From NCBI GenBank assembly GCA_030831315.1, contig JAURLI010000070.1, positions 1 through 46,635 of the forward strand: a DNA stretch of 46,635 nt, written 5' to 3'. This DNA comes from Alphaproteobacteria bacterium. GTDB lineage: Bacteria; Pseudomonadota; Alphaproteobacteria; SMXQ01. Numbering within the stretch: the first letter of the stretch is position 1; the number at the start of each line of letters is the position of its first letter. A program made the translations under genes and the position numbers. A model generated the notes under the pieces. That model saw only the letters and a list, made by a program, of their open reading frames with translations, made no database searches and was not told the DNA's origin. Shown in pieces: positions 1 to 11,122 of this stretch.

Positions 1-984
<984 letters not shown>

Positions 985-987
985 AGA

Positions 988-1659
988 TCAGCCCCGGATT
1001 TTCTTGAGCGTCTCGTAGGCCTTGGCCTTTTCGGCGGCCGTCATGTCCTTTTCAAGGACACCGATGGGTCCGGTGGCGGGCGCGTAGCCGCCGATCTCGG
1101 CCCGCTTGAGCCAGGCCCAGGCCAGCAGCTTGTCCTTCGGCAAGCCGAGGCCTTCCATGTAAATGAGGCCGAGGTTGAACTGCGATGCCGCAAGTCCGCG
1201 GGTCGCTGCCTCCGTGTAATAGCCGACGGCGCGCGCGGCATCTTTTTTGACGCCAAGCCCCGTTTCATATAGGCGCGCGAGGTTGTGGTAGGCCGCAAGA
1301 ACACCGCTCTTTGCCGCCACCTGATACCATTCCGCAGCTTTCGCCATGTCACGCTTGCGCCCACGCCCGGTTTCGAACGCGCTCGCCAGCGCGAAGGCGG
1401 CACGGGCATGGCCCTGCTTTGCCGCCTTCTCGAACCAGTCAGCGGCCAAATCGCGGTCGGTCTTGCCACGCAACCCGCGAGACAAAATTTCGCCCAGAAG
1501 ATACTGCGCCTCGGCATCGCCTGCATTGGCGGCACGGCTGTACCATTCGGTTGAATCGAGATACCCCTCCGGGCGCGACGGGGGTTCCGCCGCAAGGGTG
1601 GAAACGGACAACAGACAGGCAGCAAGGCCCGCCGCCACCTTCAATTTTGGAAAGTTCAC
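988..1659 (-). CDS. Exported SEL1-repeat (TPR-like) protein
   Basis: A 223-residue protein with an N-terminal signal peptide (basic start, hydrophobic stretch LAACLLSVSTLAA, then AEPP), so it is probably periplasmic. The rest is about four SEL1 repeats of roughly 36 residues, each with the A-A-WYxKAA, AxAxxxLAxxYExGxGVxKD pattern. SEL1 repeats form helical solenoids that bind other proteins; the partner is not known. I chose GTG at 1659 because a GGGAG ribosome site lies 8 bases upstream and the signal peptide begins there. A TTG one codon earlier is the alternative. The frame stays open far upstream, but that part has no family features and is antisense overlap with the next gene. Confidence 0.82.
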   Translation of the reverse strand: MNFPKLKVAAGLAACLLSVSTLAAEPPSRPEGYLDSTEWYSRAANAGDAEAQYLLGEILSRGLRGKTDRDLAADWFEKAAKQGHARAAFALASAFETGRGRKRDMAKAAEWYQVAAKSGVLAAYHNLARLYETGLGVKKDAARAVGYYTEAATRGLAASQFNLGLIYMEGLGLPKDKLLAWAWLKRAEIGGYAPATGPIGVLEKDMTAAEKAKAYETLKKIRG

Positions 1660-1757
1660 CAAACTATCTCCCGCCGCGCCGGAGTACCCGAACGCGGCGC
1701 AAAGGTTAGACCAAGAGCCATCGCGTTTCCACGGGCGCCTGCCGTAAAATCGAAAAT

Positions 1758-2768
1758 TTAGCCGTTGACGTCGATCACCGCGCGCCCGCGCTGGCGGCCC
1801 GCCAGCACCAACTCGGCCAGGCCCGGGATTTCGGAGATCACGTGGCGCGTCGTCATGGCGCGCAGGCGCTCGCGCCCGACCAGTTTCGGCAGGCGCGCCC
1901 AGACCTCGCGCCGCTCGGCGATGGGGCCATGGCCGCCCTCGACGCCGATCAGCCGTACGCCGCGCAGGAAAAACGGGATCAGCGAGGCGGTAAAGCTGTT
2001 GCCGCCCGCGAGCCCGCAGGAGGCGATGGTGCCGCGCTCGTCCATCGAGGAAATCACCGTCGACAGGGTTTTCCCGCCGACCGCATCGATGCAGCCCGCA
2101 AAACGCTTGGGCAGCATCGGCCGGTCGGGGCCGTTTTCGAACTCGGAACGCGGCAGGACTTCGGCAGCGCCGAGGGATTTCAGGTAGTCCGCCTCTTCCA
2201 TGCGGCCCGTCGAGGCCAGCACCTGATGGCCCATCGCCGCGAGGATGGCGATTGAAAACGATCCGACGCCGCCCGCGGCACCGGTCACCAGCACCGGCCC
2301 CTTGCCCGGCGCGACACCGTGCTTCTCCAGTTCCAGCGCGCCGATCATGGCACTGATCCCGGCGGTGCCGACCGCCATGCAGTCGGCCGCATCCCAACCC
2401 GCAGGTGCCGGCACCAGCCATTCGGCGCGCGCGCGCGCGTATTGCGCGAAGCCCCCGGCGAAATGCTCGCCCGCGCCATAGCCGTTCAGCACCACCGCGT
2501 CACCCGCCTTGAAGTCGGGGCTGCCCGAAGAAACAACGGTTCCGGCCAGATCGATCCCCGGCACGAAGGGGAAGTCCTTGATCCGGTAACCGATGCCCTT
2601 CACCATCATGGCATCCTTGTAGTTCATCGTGGTGTGGCTGACGCGGATCACCACATCGCCTTCGGGCAGCGCGGAGGGGCCGATCTCGCCCAGCTTGCCC
2701 ACGGGCTTGCCGCCCTCGGCCTCGGGCCAGTCGAGGAAAAAGGCACGGAACTTTTCGGGAATGCTCAC
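1758..2768 (-). CDS. MDR-family oxidoreductase, YhdH/AcuI-like (acrylyl-CoA reductase type)
   Basis: A 336-residue medium-chain dehydrogenase/reductase without catalytic zinc. It has an N-terminal GroES-like fold ([25 protein letters not shown]) and a Rossmann domain with [12 protein letters not shown] for NADPH. The whole length matches the YhdH/YhfP/AcuI group, whose AcuI members reduce acryloyl-CoA to propionyl-CoA with NADPH. The GTG start overlaps the pyrC stop as GTGA, so translation is probably coupled to pyrC. No other acrylate or DMSP genes are visible here, so the exact substrate is inference. Family call firm, reaction moderately sure. Confidence 0.86.
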   Translation of the reverse strand: MSIPEKFRAFFLDWPEAEGGKPVGKLGEIGPSALPEGDVVIRVSHTTMNYKDAMMVKGIGYRIKDFPFVPGIDLAGTVVSSGSPDFKAGDAVVLNGYGAGEHFAGGFAQYARARAEWLVPAPAGWDAADCMAVGTAGISAMIGALELEKHGVAPGKGPVLVTGAAGGVGSFSIAILAAMGHQVLASTGRMEEADYLKSLGAAEVLPRSEFENGPDRPMLPKRFAGCIDAVGGKTLSTVISSMDERGTIASCGLAGGNSFTASLIPFFLRGVRLIGVEGGHGPIAERREVWARLPKLVGRERLRAMTTRHVISEIPGLAELVLAGRQRGRAVIDVNG

Positions 2769-3820
2769 AGCACAGGACCTTTCGTCGGCGACGCCAGACC
2801 AGCGACGCGCCAGTTGAGAGTTTCGCCGGCAAGGAACGGCACCATGTCGCCGATCCGTTCGGGCACGGTGAAGGGGGCGCGTTCCAGCATGAGGGAGTCT
2901 TCGTTGACCGGCATGCCGTAGAATTCCGCCCCGAAGTGCGAAGCGAAGTTTTCCAGCCGGTCGAGCGCGCCTTCTTCCTCGAACACCGTCGCATAGGCCG
3001 ACATGGCGACCGGCGCATTGTAGATACCCGCGCAGCCGCAGGCCGATTCCTTCGTCGCCACAGCATGGGGCGCCGAATCGGTGCCGAGAAAGAATTTCGG
3101 ATTGCCCGACACCGCCGCCTTTCGCAGCGCAAGGCGATGGACCTCGCGCTTGGCCACAGGCAGGCAATAGGCATGGGGACGGAAGCCGCCGCGGAACATG
3201 GCATTGCGGTTGATCATCAGGTGATGGGGCGTGATCGTCGCCGCAACCGTCTTGGCCTGTGCGGCGACGAAATCGACCGCGTCCTTCGTCGTGACATGCT
3301 CGAAGACGATACGCAGCGCCGGAAAGTCGCGAACCAGCGGCGCCAGGATGCGTTCGATGAACACCGCTTCGCGGTCGAAGACATCGACATCGGTATCGGT
3401 CACTTCGCCATGCACCAGAAGCGGCAGACCGACCTTTTCCATGCGCGCGAGCACCGGGCGGATACGCGCGACATCGGTGACGCCATGCTCGCTGTTGGTG
3501 GTGGCATGGGCGGGATAGAGCTTGCACGCGACGATGACGCCGCCGCGAAAGCCTTTTTCCACTTCGTCAGGATCGGTCGCGTCGGTCAGGTAAAGTGTCA
3601 TCAGCGGCACAAAGCGAGCGCCCTTGCCCGACTGGCGGATGCGGTTGCGATAGGCCGCCGCGTCCTTGACCGTGGTCACGGGCGGCGACAGGTTGGGCAT
3701 GACGATGGCGCGACCGAACACGCGGGCGGTTTCGCCCAGCACCATCGCCAGCCGGTCGCCGTCGCGCAGGTGCACGTGCCAGTCGTCAGGGCGGCGGATG
3801 GTCAGGCTGGTTTCGGTCAT
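2765..3820 (-). CDS. pyrC: Dihydroorotase (class II, E. coli PyrC type)
   Basis: A 351-residue amidohydrolase catalysing reversible cyclisation of N-carbamoyl-L-aspartate to dihydroorotate in pyrimidine synthesis. The binuclear zinc site is visible: His15 and His17 in DWHVHLRDG, the carboxylated Lys100 in ACKLYPAH, His137 in LVHGEV, His175 in FEHVTT, and Asp248 in GTDSAPH. Length fits the short E. coli-type class. ATG at 3820 is preferred because the family begins just before [13 protein letters not shown]. An upstream in-frame ATG adds a proline-rich stretch with no ribosome site. It is upstream of, and overlaps by 4 bp, the AcuI-like gene. Confidence 0.95.
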   Translation of the reverse strand: MTETSLTIRRPDDWHVHLRDGDRLAMVLGETARVFGRAIVMPNLSPPVTTVKDAAAYRNRIRQSGKGARFVPLMTLYLTDATDPDEVEKGFRGGVIVACKLYPAHATTNSEHGVTDVARIRPVLARMEKVGLPLLVHGEVTDTDVDVFDREAVFIERILAPLVRDFPALRIVFEHVTTKDAVDFVAAQAKTVAATITPHHLMINRNAMFRGGFRPHAYCLPVAKREVHRLALRKAAVSGNPKFFLGTDSAPHAVATKESACGCAGIYNAPVAMSAYATVFEEEGALDRLENFASHFGAEFYGMPVNEDSLMLERAPFTVPERIGDMVPFLAGETLNWRVAGLASPTKGPVL

Positions 3821-3890
3821 CGGCTTTGGCTCTCGGGGTGCCGGGGTCGCCATAGGGGTAGAACAGAAGCCGCCAAGTTGCAAACCCGGC

Positions 3891-4877
3891 CTATCGGCGC
3901 AGGCGGAGCGCGGCGCGAACCTCGGCGACGGGCAGCTCGGCAAGGTCGTCTCGGCGCAGCACGGTAACGGTGACGGGATCGACACCGGGCGGCGGGACGG
4001 CCGCACCGGGGCCCTCGAAGGGCCCGCGGGGGCGCGTATTGCGCGGGTTGGTATGCCCGGAAAACAGCACCACCGACGGGCAGCCCATGGTCGCAATCAG
4101 GTGCATGGGCCCGGTGTCGTTACCGACCGCCCCTGCCGCATCGCGGGCCAGCGCCATCACGGTCATGATGGGTGAACGGCCGCAGAGATCGAGCACCTGC
4201 GGCGACACGGCGGCGATTTCGGCGCAGGCCTCCTGCTCCGACCGCGTGCCAACGACGACCGGGCGGCAGCCCTCGGCCACCAGCCGGCGGGCAAGTTCCA
4301 CGTAATGGGCGGCGGGCCAGCGCTTGAAAGGATGGGCAGGCGCGCTGCCCGGCACCATCAGGACATAGGGCGTGCCCGCGAGGTCGAACTGCGAAATATC
4401 TTCCTGTACCCAGCTGGTATCGAGCGGCGGATACCACGACGCATCGATCCCCGCATAAAGGAGCTGGTCGGCCTGACGCTCCAGATTGTGCAAGGTCGTG
4501 CGTTCCGGGTTGGCATGGGGGTGCGAGCATCCCGGCGCGATGCCCGACCATTCGACCCCGCGGAAGGAGAACGGCGGGCGCGTCAGGCGGAAATAAAACC
4601 CGGTGCGGCTGTTGGCCTGCAGGTCGTAGATGCGCGAGAAGCGCGCGCCGTTGATGCGCCGGGCCAGTGCCAGCCAGCCCGGAACGTTCAGCAGTTTCGG
4701 GCGGGTATCGGTCCATATGTCATCGAACAGGCCGAAGGCTTCGGCCAGTTCGCGCTGCGACGGTATCGTCAGCAGCACGAGCTTTTCGTCCCGGTGATAG
4801 GCGCGGATCGCCGTCATGGCACGATAGGCCTGGATGAAATCGCCGAGCGCGCCGAGCTTGATCACCAGGATCGCCAT
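3891..4877 (-). CDS. Glycosyltransferase family 9 (ADP-heptose:LPS heptosyltransferase-like)
   Basis: A 328-residue GT-B fold enzyme. The N-terminal KLGALGDF loop and the C-terminal motif [16 protein letters not shown] are hallmarks of GT9, which transfers heptose from ADP-heptose to the lipid A-core in the inner leaflet. [15 protein letters not shown] is the usual nucleotide-side motif. The ATG at 4877 has a GGCGGGG ribosome site. It is the last of four minus-strand genes, 11 bp after the O-antigen ligase-like gene, so it belongs to the same surface polysaccharide operon. The exact sugar and acceptor cannot be told. Confidence 0.88.
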   Translation of the reverse strand: MAILVIKLGALGDFIQAYRAMTAIRAYHRDEKLVLLTIPSQRELAEAFGLFDDIWTDTRPKLLNVPGWLALARRINGARFSRIYDLQANSRTGFYFRLTRPPFSFRGVEWSGIAPGCSHPHANPERTTLHNLERQADQLLYAGIDASWYPPLDTSWVQEDISQFDLAGTPYVLMVPGSAPAHPFKRWPAAHYVELARRLVAEGCRPVVVGTRSEQEACAEIAAVSPQVLDLCGRSPIMTVMALARDAAGAVGNDTGPMHLIATMGCPSVVLFSGHTNPRNTRPRGPFEGPGAAVPPPGVDPVTVTVLRRDDLAELPVAEVRAALRLRR

Positions 4878-4888
4878 GACGGCCCCGC

Positions 4889-6154
4889 CTAGCCTTGCGC
4901 CCGGGTGCGCAGGTGCACCGCCACGGCGCAAGTGAGCGACAGAGACGACCACCACAGCATCGCGGGCCAATTGGAAAAGAAGCTCTGGCCCGGCACCAGC
5001 GGAAACAGCGTGAGTACCGGACAGGCAATGACCAGCGCCACCGCCAGCGGCTGCCGCTTTCGCAGACGCAGGCACGGCAATACGAGAGCGGCAACCATCG
5101 CCACGAAAGCAAGGAACCCGGCAAGGCCGATGGTGCCCGCCTCCGCCAACCATTCCAGGTAAATGTTATGCGGATGACGCAGGCAGCCCCAGATCAGGTC
5201 GTGCTGGATGGCCTCGCAGACGAGATCGAAATTGCCCAGCCCGACGCCCGTAATCGGCTGCTGTCGCCAGACGGATATGGCGATCAGGATCAGCTCGCCG
5301 TATTCCGACTTCCAGAAGTCCCGCGCAACACCCAGTGAGGGCGCTACGCGAATCTGCAAGCGCGCACTGTACCAGATGGTCGCGTAAGTAATGACGATGG
5401 ACAGCACGATCAGGATGATCCCGGGCCAGCGCATCTTCGGCATGTAGATCATCAGAAGAACGAGCGCGCCGAAGAAGGTCGCAAGTGCCAAAAGCGTCGT
5501 GCCACGTTCCGCCGTGAAGACGATGAAGAAGATCGCAAGCAACATCCCCGCAGCGAGAACCGCGATCCGTCGCCGGTCGAGGGTGGTTTCGCGGGCAAGC
5601 AAATATGCCGCCACCGCCGGATAGAACAGGAAGGCCGTAAAACGCCCGATATTGGGCCGGTCGAGGGGGCCGGTCAGGCGCTGGGCAGCAAACACGCTGC
5701 GGCCGCTGAGCGAGACGCCGAAGAAACCCTGCACCAGCCCGTCGATGATGCAGAACGCAAGTGTGGCACCCCAGACGATGGCCAGCCTTTCGAAATCCCG
5801 CGCGTCGCGGAACAGCCAGAACACCACCGCCGCGAAAAGGCACCAGAAGCGCAGCCAGAAAAAGCCACGCTGAAACACGCGCCAGGTATCGGGATAGGCG
5901 AGCGGCGCGTTGACCGCCATCAGGTAGAACCAGAGCACGATCAGCACGGCCACGACCGGCACGGCAAAAACGGCGAAGCGCCTGCGCGCGATGACCACCG
6001 CAAGGAAGGACAGGTCGATTGCCGCAATCATGATCTCGGCGCCGGTGCGCGAGAACAGCAGCACGGCCGGAACGAAGGCGAAAAGCCACAGGCAGCCGCG
6101 GCGCAGGCGATCAGGCCAGCCGTCCTCGGATGAAAGACCGGCGGCCAGCATCAT
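4889..6154 (-). CDS. O-antigen ligase / polymerase family membrane protein (WaaL/Wzy-like)
   Basis: A 421-residue integral membrane protein with about ten to twelve hydrophobic segments and a large periplasmic loop near residues 280-330. That loop contains GVGLGNF and RHPHNIYLEWLAEAG, the Wzy_C signature whose His and nearby Arg are needed by O-antigen ligases. WaaL joins undecaprenyl-linked O-antigen to lipid A-core at the periplasmic face; Wzy polymerases share the fold and cannot be separated by eye. The ATG overlaps the stop of the GT2 gene (ATGA), so the two are translationally coupled. Confidence 0.87.
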   Translation of the reverse strand: MMLAAGLSSEDGWPDRLRRGCLWLFAFVPAVLLFSRTGAEIMIAAIDLSFLAVVIARRRFAVFAVPVVAVLIVLWFYLMAVNAPLAYPDTWRVFQRGFFWLRFWCLFAAVVFWLFRDARDFERLAIVWGATLAFCIIDGLVQGFFGVSLSGRSVFAAQRLTGPLDRPNIGRFTAFLFYPAVAAYLLARETTLDRRRIAVLAAGMLLAIFFIVFTAERGTTLLALATFFGALVLLMIYMPKMRWPGIILIVLSIVITYATIWYSARLQIRVAPSLGVARDFWKSEYGELILIAISVWRQQPITGVGLGNFDLVCEAIQHDLIWGCLRHPHNIYLEWLAEAGTIGLAGFLAFVAMVAALVLPCLRLRKRQPLAVALVIACPVLTLFPLVPGQSFFSNWPAMLWWSSLSLTCAVAVHLRTRAQG

Positions 6155-7086
6155 GACGCGACGGTCCTGCGGATGGCGGGCATGGCTTCAAGCCAGCCCG
6201 CGATGCGCGCAAGCTCTTCCCGGCGGTCAAGGCCGGGCAGGATGCGCGAGATCATGTAGTCGAGGGAAAGCCGCACCTGGTGTCCTTCCAGCCCCGCCCC
6301 CGCCGCCCGGCGTGCCGCCGAAAAACACCTGCGCCGGAGCGCCCGGACGACGTCGTCGGGCAGGCCGTCACTATCGCACAGCAGGTTCCAGGCGGCAAAA
6401 AAGCGGTCATGGTGCTGCTGGGCACGGTTGGACGACAGGTGACCGCCGGTCGTCCCCGCGCTGGTCACCGCAGCGCGCAGATCGACAAAGCGCCGCGCCT
6501 TCGAGGCGAGGCGCAGCGGCAGGGATTCGTCCTGAATGAAGATGCGCGGATCGCAACCGCCCGCCGCGCGAAACAGATCCGCCGTCGCCATCCATGCCAT
6601 GCGCACAAAGCCGCGCCCGCAGGCGATGGTGGCAAGCGGCACATCGCTGACAGAATACGCGGGGTTCGCGCCGATGGCGGGTGTTTGCAGACCGGGAAGC
6701 GGCAGCCTGGTGCGGGCAACCTTGCCATGCACCATGTCGGCGCCGGTTTCCGCCATCAGCCGCGCCATCGTCACAATCGCATCGGGGGCGATGATTTCAT
6801 CCCCATCGAGCAGGCAGAGCAATCTGCCGCGCGCCAGCGCCGCGCCCTGGTTCAGGCGAACCGCCGGCCCGGCATTGGTATCGTTCTCGATCACGGAAAG
6901 TCCTGGCAGTTTCCCGGCAAGGCCTTTCAGCACCGCGACGGAGCCGTCGCGCGAAGCATCATCGACGAAAATGTATTCCGCATCGGGCATCGGGCTTTGG
7001 CGGGCGAAGGCGGCAACGACATGGGGCAGCGCCTCGGCCTTGTCGAAGACCGGGATGACGACGCTGATGTCGGGGCCTGCGCTCAT
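6151..7086 (-). CDS. Glycosyltransferase family 2
   Basis: A 311-residue GT-A transferase. The N-terminal half has SVVIPVFDKAEALPHVV, the nucleotide-binding FVDDASRDGS and the metal-binding LLDGDE, and a later IQDESLPLR near residue 200 resembles the ED catalytic-base region. It moves a nucleotide-activated sugar to a growing glycan on the cytoplasmic side. No membrane helix is seen. It overlaps both neighbours by 4 bp (ATGA at each end), placing it in the middle of the polysaccharide operon. The sugar is unknown. Confidence 0.88.
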   Translation of the reverse strand: MSAGPDISVVIPVFDKAEALPHVVAAFARQSPMPDAEYIFVDDASRDGSVAVLKGLAGKLPGLSVIENDTNAGPAVRLNQGAALARGRLLCLLDGDEIIAPDAIVTMARLMAETGADMVHGKVARTRLPLPGLQTPAIGANPAYSVSDVPLATIACGRGFVRMAWMATADLFRAAGGCDPRIFIQDESLPLRLASKARRFVDLRAAVTSAGTTGGHLSSNRAQQHHDRFFAAWNLLCDSDGLPDDVVRALRRRCFSAARRAAGAGLEGHQVRLSLDYMISRILPGLDRREELARIAGWLEAMPAIRRTVAS

Positions 7087-8036
7087 GGGCGCCCCGTAAG
7101 GGCAAGCAGCCTGCGCGCCGCATCCTCGACCGCATCGACGGAAAGGTTGCCCATCAACGTATAGGTGATGTTGACGTCGAAGCCGGGCGGCATCAGCTCA
7201 TCATAGCTTTCAGGCGCGCGCACATAGGCGCAATCGGACCCGAAGGGGGCGTAGTGAACCTCCGGGCTCGGCCCGAACAGGCCGAGCGTCGGCACGCCCG
7301 AAGCCGCCGCCATGTGCATCAGCCCCGAATCGTTGCCGATATAGAGCCTTGCGCGGGCGAAACAGGCGAAAGCGGTCATCAGATCCGACTTGCCCGCGAG
7401 ATCGATGAGGCCCGGCCCGGCGAAGGCATCGAGCAACGGCTGAGCGGCGGCGCGCTCGCTGGGCGCACCCGACACGGCGAGGCGCGCACCGGCAAGCGGC
7501 GCGCCCGGCGCGGTCAGTCGGCGGACGAGTTCGATGAAGCGCTCAATCGGCCATTCCTTGCCGCGCCAGTTGGCGGTGGGGCCGAGCGCCAGCACCGGCG
7601 CGCCCGCCGGGATCAGCCGCTCCGCCGCTTCCCTGTAGCGTGGAGGAACATAAAGGTAGGGCGCCGCCGGCTGGTCGAGGCCGATCAGGCGCGATACCTG
7701 CACCACCCGGTGTTCCGGCGTGCGCACCGAGCGCCATGCCCGCCGCCAGCCGTGGGGGATGAGTGCCGTCAACGGCGAGCCGCGCAGGTCGATGACCTTG
7801 TCCCAGTAGGTGGTGACCGTCTCCCCCCACAGGCGGAGCCAGTGGCCCGACCACGGCTGCTTGGCCATGACGATGATGCGCTCAAGCCCCGGCACCGCCT
7901 CGAACAGGGGTGCCGCGGGCGGCCCGCAGGCGACGGTGATCGCCGCACCCGGATGGCTGTCGACGAGGTGGCGCAGCAGGCCCGAGCTCAGGACTGCGTC
8001 GCCGATCCGGGTGGAGGTGACGAACAGGATGCGCAT
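7083..8036 (-). CDS. Glycosyltransferase family 9, second heptosyltransferase-like gene
   Basis: A 317-residue GT-B enzyme with MRILFVTSTRIGDAVLSSGLL at the N-terminus and IGNDSGLMHMAAASGVPTLGLFGPS at the C-terminus, the GT9 pattern. GPTANWRGKEWP marks the donor side. It is the first gene of the minus-strand operon and diverges from ygfZ across a gap of about 110 bp, where the operon promoter should lie. ATG at 8036 is chosen because the family begins at MRILFV; an in-frame extension upstream adds only an Ala/Pro tail. It is not a close copy of the other GT9 at 3.9 kb, so the two probably add different residues. Confidence 0.88.
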   Translation of the reverse strand: MRILFVTSTRIGDAVLSSGLLRHLVDSHPGAAITVACGPPAAPLFEAVPGLERIIVMAKQPWSGHWLRLWGETVTTYWDKVIDLRGSPLTALIPHGWRRAWRSVRTPEHRVVQVSRLIGLDQPAAPYLYVPPRYREAAERLIPAGAPVLALGPTANWRGKEWPIERFIELVRRLTAPGAPLAGARLAVSGAPSERAAAQPLLDAFAGPGLIDLAGKSDLMTAFACFARARLYIGNDSGLMHMAAASGVPTLGLFGPSPEVHYAPFGSDCAYVRAPESYDELMPPGFDVNITYTLMGNLSVDAVEDAARRLLALTGRP

Positions 8037-8146
8037 GGCCGGTTTATACGGCGCGGGCCCTGCCCTTGCCAAAGGCTTTCCGGCAAAGCCGCCCCCTGAC
8101 AGGCGGCCCCTTTGCAGGCATAATGCGCTCCCACCAAGGACCGGGC

Positions 8147-9079
8147 ATGATCAGCGACACGCAGAAATCCTTCGCCGTACTGGAAAGCCGGGGCATCGTC
8201 AGCCTGCGCGGCGCGGATGCCCGTGACTTCCTGCAGGGCCTCGTCACCAACGATATCGGCCGGGTTTCGCCCGAACAGGCGGTCTGGACCGCCATGCTCA
8301 CCCCCCAGGGCAAATACCTGTTCGATTTCTTCGTGATCGAGATGATGGGGGCGCTGGTGCTCGACTGCGAAGCCGCCCGCGCGGGCGATCTGGTCAAGCG
8401 CCTCACCATGTACAAGCTGCGCTCCAACGTCGATATCAGCGACGACAGCGAGGACTGGGCGGTAGTCGGGCTGGTCGGCACCGAGGCCGACGGCGACGCG
8501 CTTTGTGAGTTCGAAGGCCGCGCCGGAGCTTTTGCCGGCGGCGTGTGCTTCGTCGATCCGCGCTACGGCGGCGCGGGTGCGCGCGCCATCCTGCCGCGCG
8601 AGGCGATCGAGCAGCTGAAGGCGGCAGGCTTCGAGGAAGCCGAGGCCGAGGCCTACGACACCCACCGCCTGATCTGCGGCCTGCCCGACGCAAGCCGCGA
8701 TCTTGTACCGGAAAAATCCTTCCCGATGGAAAACGGCTTCGACGAACTGCACGCCATCGCCTGGGACAAGGGCTGCTACGTCGGCCAGGAACTGACCGCC
8801 CGCATGCGCTATCGCGCCACCGCGAAAAAGGTGCTGCTGCCCGTCGAGATCGAAGGTGACGCCCCCGCCCCCGGCACCCTCATCACCCAGGGCGGCAAGG
8901 ACGCGGGCGAGATGCGCTCGTCATGCGGAAAGATCGGCCTGGCACTCCTACGCATCGACGCGCTGGAAGCCATCCAGACCGGCGGCGACGGCCTCGTCGC
9001 CGGGACCGCCCAACTCACGGCGATGCGCCCGCCTTATATGAAGGCGGGCGGTGGCGAGGGCGAAAACCGCCCCAACTAG
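8147..9079 (+). CDS. ygfZ: Folate-binding Fe-S/tRNA-modification protein YgfZ
   Basis: A 310-residue protein of the GcvT-like YgfZ/IBA57 family, which binds tetrahydrofolate and helps build or repair certain [4Fe-4S] enzymes such as MiaB. The defining signature K208-G-C210-Y-V-G-Q-E215 is intact, with the conserved Cys. The N-terminus [18 protein letters not shown] and [10 protein letters not shown] are typical. ATG at 8147 follows AAGGA by 6 bases. Two in-frame ATGs upstream lack such a site. Its TAG stop shares the CTAG palindrome with the stop of the convergent glyS gene. Confidence 0.92.
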   Translation: MISDTQKSFAVLESRGIVSLRGADARDFLQGLVTNDIGRVSPEQAVWTAMLTPQGKYLFDFFVIEMMGALVLDCEAARAGDLVKRLTMYKLRSNVDISDDSEDWAVVGLVGTEADGDALCEFEGRAGAFAGGVCFVDPRYGGAGARAILPREAIEQLKAAGFEEAEAEAYDTHRLICGLPDASRDLVPEKSFPMENGFDELHAIAWDKGCYVGQELTARMRYRATAKKVLLPVEIEGDAPAPGTLITQGGKDAGEMRSSCGKIGLALLRIDALEAIQTGGDGLVAGTAQLTAMRPPYMKAGGGEGENRPN

Positions 9080-11121
9080 CCTTCGATCTTAGAGAAATCG
9101 GCAACGCGGTTGAGCGCCGCGCGGATGCGCGACAACAGGCGCAGGCGGTTGGCCCGAAGCGCCTTGTCATCGGCATTGACCGTGACATGGTCGAAGAAGG
9201 CATCGACCGGCGCGCGCATATTGGCGAGCGCCGCCATGGCATCGCCGTATTTTTCCTCACCCAGCGTCAGCGCCAGCGCCTGTTCCTCGAGCGCCAGAAC
9301 CTCGTTCAGGCGCTTTTCCTGCGCCTCGGCCAGAAGCTTTTCGTCCACCGCGCCATCGTAGGCGGTCTTGTCCTTCTTTTCCTCGATGGCGACGATGTTG
9401 GCCGCGCGCCGGTAGGCGGTCAGCAGGTTGGCGCCGTCGTCGGTGCCGAGGAAGGCGGTCAGCGCATCGACCCGGCGCAACAGGCGCACGAGGTCGTCCT
9501 CGCCACCCAGCGAAAAGACCGCCTCGATCAGGTCGTGGCGCACGCCCTTCTCGCGCATCTGCACCTTCAGGCGGTCCGCGAAGAAGGCGAGCATTTCGCC
9601 CACATCGAGCTTGCCCGCGGCATCGGCCAGCTTGAAGACCTTGGCCAAGGGCAGGCGCAGGCCGTTCTCGGTGACGATGCGGATGACGCCAAGCGCGGCA
9701 CGCCGCAGCGCATATGGATCGCGCGAGCCGGTCGGCTTCTCGCCAACGGCGAAGAAACCGGCAAGGCTGTCGATCTTGTCGGCGAGCGCCACGGCAATGG
9801 CGGTGGGCGACGTCGGGCAGCTGTCGTTCGGCCCCTTCGGCGAATAATGCTGGGCGATGGCTTCGGCGACGTCGGCGTCCTCGCCGTCATTCAGCGCGTA
9901 ATAGCGGCCCATGACGCCCTGAAGCTCGGGGAACTCGCCGACCATGTCGGACGTCAGATCGGCCTTGGCCAGGTGGGCCGCGCGGGTCGCCTTGTTGCGG
10001 TCCGCACCGGGAATGAAGTCGCACAACTCGGCGGCGAGGCTTTCGACGCGCTCGACCTTTTCCAGAACGGTCCCGAGCTTGGCGTGGAAGGTGATCTGGC
10101 CCAGCTTGGCGACGCGGGAATCGAGCCGCACCTTGCGGTCCTGGTCCCAGAAAAAACGGGCGTCCGACAGGCGGGCGCGAAGGACACGCTCGTTGCCGGC
10201 GATGACGGCGGCGCCGCCGTCGTCGGTCAGCATGTTGGCGACCGTGATGAAGCGCGGCGCGAGCTTGTGGTCCTTCGTTTCCAGCGCGAAGTATTTCTGG
10301 TGCGCGCGCATGGATTCGGTCAGCACCTCGGCGGGAACGTCCATGAAGGCATCGTCGATGCGCCCCATCAGCGCGACCGGCCATTCGATCAGGCCCGCCA
10401 CTTCGGCAAACAGGGCGTGGTCGTTGCGAACCTTGAGGCCTTCTTCCTCGGCCAGCCGGTCGGCGTCGGTCAGCAGCACCTCGCGCCGGTCCTCGGCATC
10501 GAGCATGACATAGGCCTCGCGCAGGCGCGCCTGATAATCGGCGAAGTCCTTCACCCGGAAGGGGACGGGCGCAAGGAAGCGATGGCCCTGGCTTACATCG
10601 CCCGCGCGCACGCCGGCGAATTCGAAATCGACGATCCGCCCGGCGAAAACCGCGAGGATAGACTGGATCGGGCGCACCCAGCGCGCATCGCCCGCACCCC
10701 AGCGCATGGACTTGGGCCACGGGAAGGCGGCCAGCACGCCCACGATGATCTCCGCCAGCACTTCGGCGGTGGCGCGGCCCTTATTTTCGATGACGGCGAA
10801 CAGGAACTGCTTGCCCTTGATGTCGCGCTTTTCGCAATGATCGAGGCTGAGGCCGACCGAGCCGAGGAAGCCCTGAATGGCCTTTTCCGGCGCGTCCACG
10901 GCGGGGCCCTTGCGTTCGTCCTTTACGTCGGGCTGGGCCTCGGGAATGCCGTCGATCACCAGCACGAGGCGACGCGGCGTGGCAAAACTGCGCGGCTTTT
11001 CGAAAGCAAGCCCGGCGGCCTTGAGGGCGTCGGTCACAAGGCGGGCGAGATCCTCGCCCGCGCGCGCCTGCATGCGGGCGGGGATTTCTTCGGACAGGAT
11101 TTCGAGAAGAAGCTCGGCCAT
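9076..11121 (-). CDS. glyS: Glycyl-tRNA synthetase, beta subunit
   Basis: A 681-residue subunit of the bacterial alpha2beta2 glycyl-tRNA synthetase, which charges tRNA-Gly in the cytoplasm. The beta chain binds tRNA. The N-terminus [14 protein letters not shown], then RTPKSM-like [10 protein letters not shown], and the C-terminal DALRP-like anticodon-binding region ending [23 protein letters not shown] are all characteristic, and the length is usual. It starts one base after the glyQ stop, so the two subunits are made from one message. It converges on ygfZ with a 4-bp overlap. Confidence 0.96.
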   Translation of the reverse strand: MAELLLEILSEEIPARMQARAGEDLARLVTDALKAAGLAFEKPRSFATPRRLVLVIDGIPEAQPDVKDERKGPAVDAPEKAIQGFLGSVGLSLDHCEKRDIKGKQFLFAVIENKGRATAEVLAEIIVGVLAAFPWPKSMRWGAGDARWVRPIQSILAVFAGRIVDFEFAGVRAGDVSQGHRFLAPVPFRVKDFADYQARLREAYVMLDAEDRREVLLTDADRLAEEEGLKVRNDHALFAEVAGLIEWPVALMGRIDDAFMDVPAEVLTESMRAHQKYFALETKDHKLAPRFITVANMLTDDGGAAVIAGNERVLRARLSDARFFWDQDRKVRLDSRVAKLGQITFHAKLGTVLEKVERVESLAAELCDFIPGADRNKATRAAHLAKADLTSDMVGEFPELQGVMGRYYALNDGEDADVAEAIAQHYSPKGPNDSCPTSPTAIAVALADKIDSLAGFFAVGEKPTGSRDPYALRRAALGVIRIVTENGLRLPLAKVFKLADAAGKLDVGEMLAFFADRLKVQMREKGVRHDLIEAVFSLGGEDDLVRLLRRVDALTAFLGTDDGANLLTAYRRAANIVAIEEKKDKTAYDGAVDEKLLAEAQEKRLNEVLALEEQALALTLGEEKYGDAMAALANMRAPVDAFFDHVTVNADDKALRANRLRLLSRIRAALNRVADFSKIEG

Positions 11122-11122
11122 C

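Noticed and set aside
1660-2421. N-terminal extension of the SEL1 protein
   Set aside because: It lies on the same strand but in another frame of the AcuI-like gene and has no signal or repeat features.
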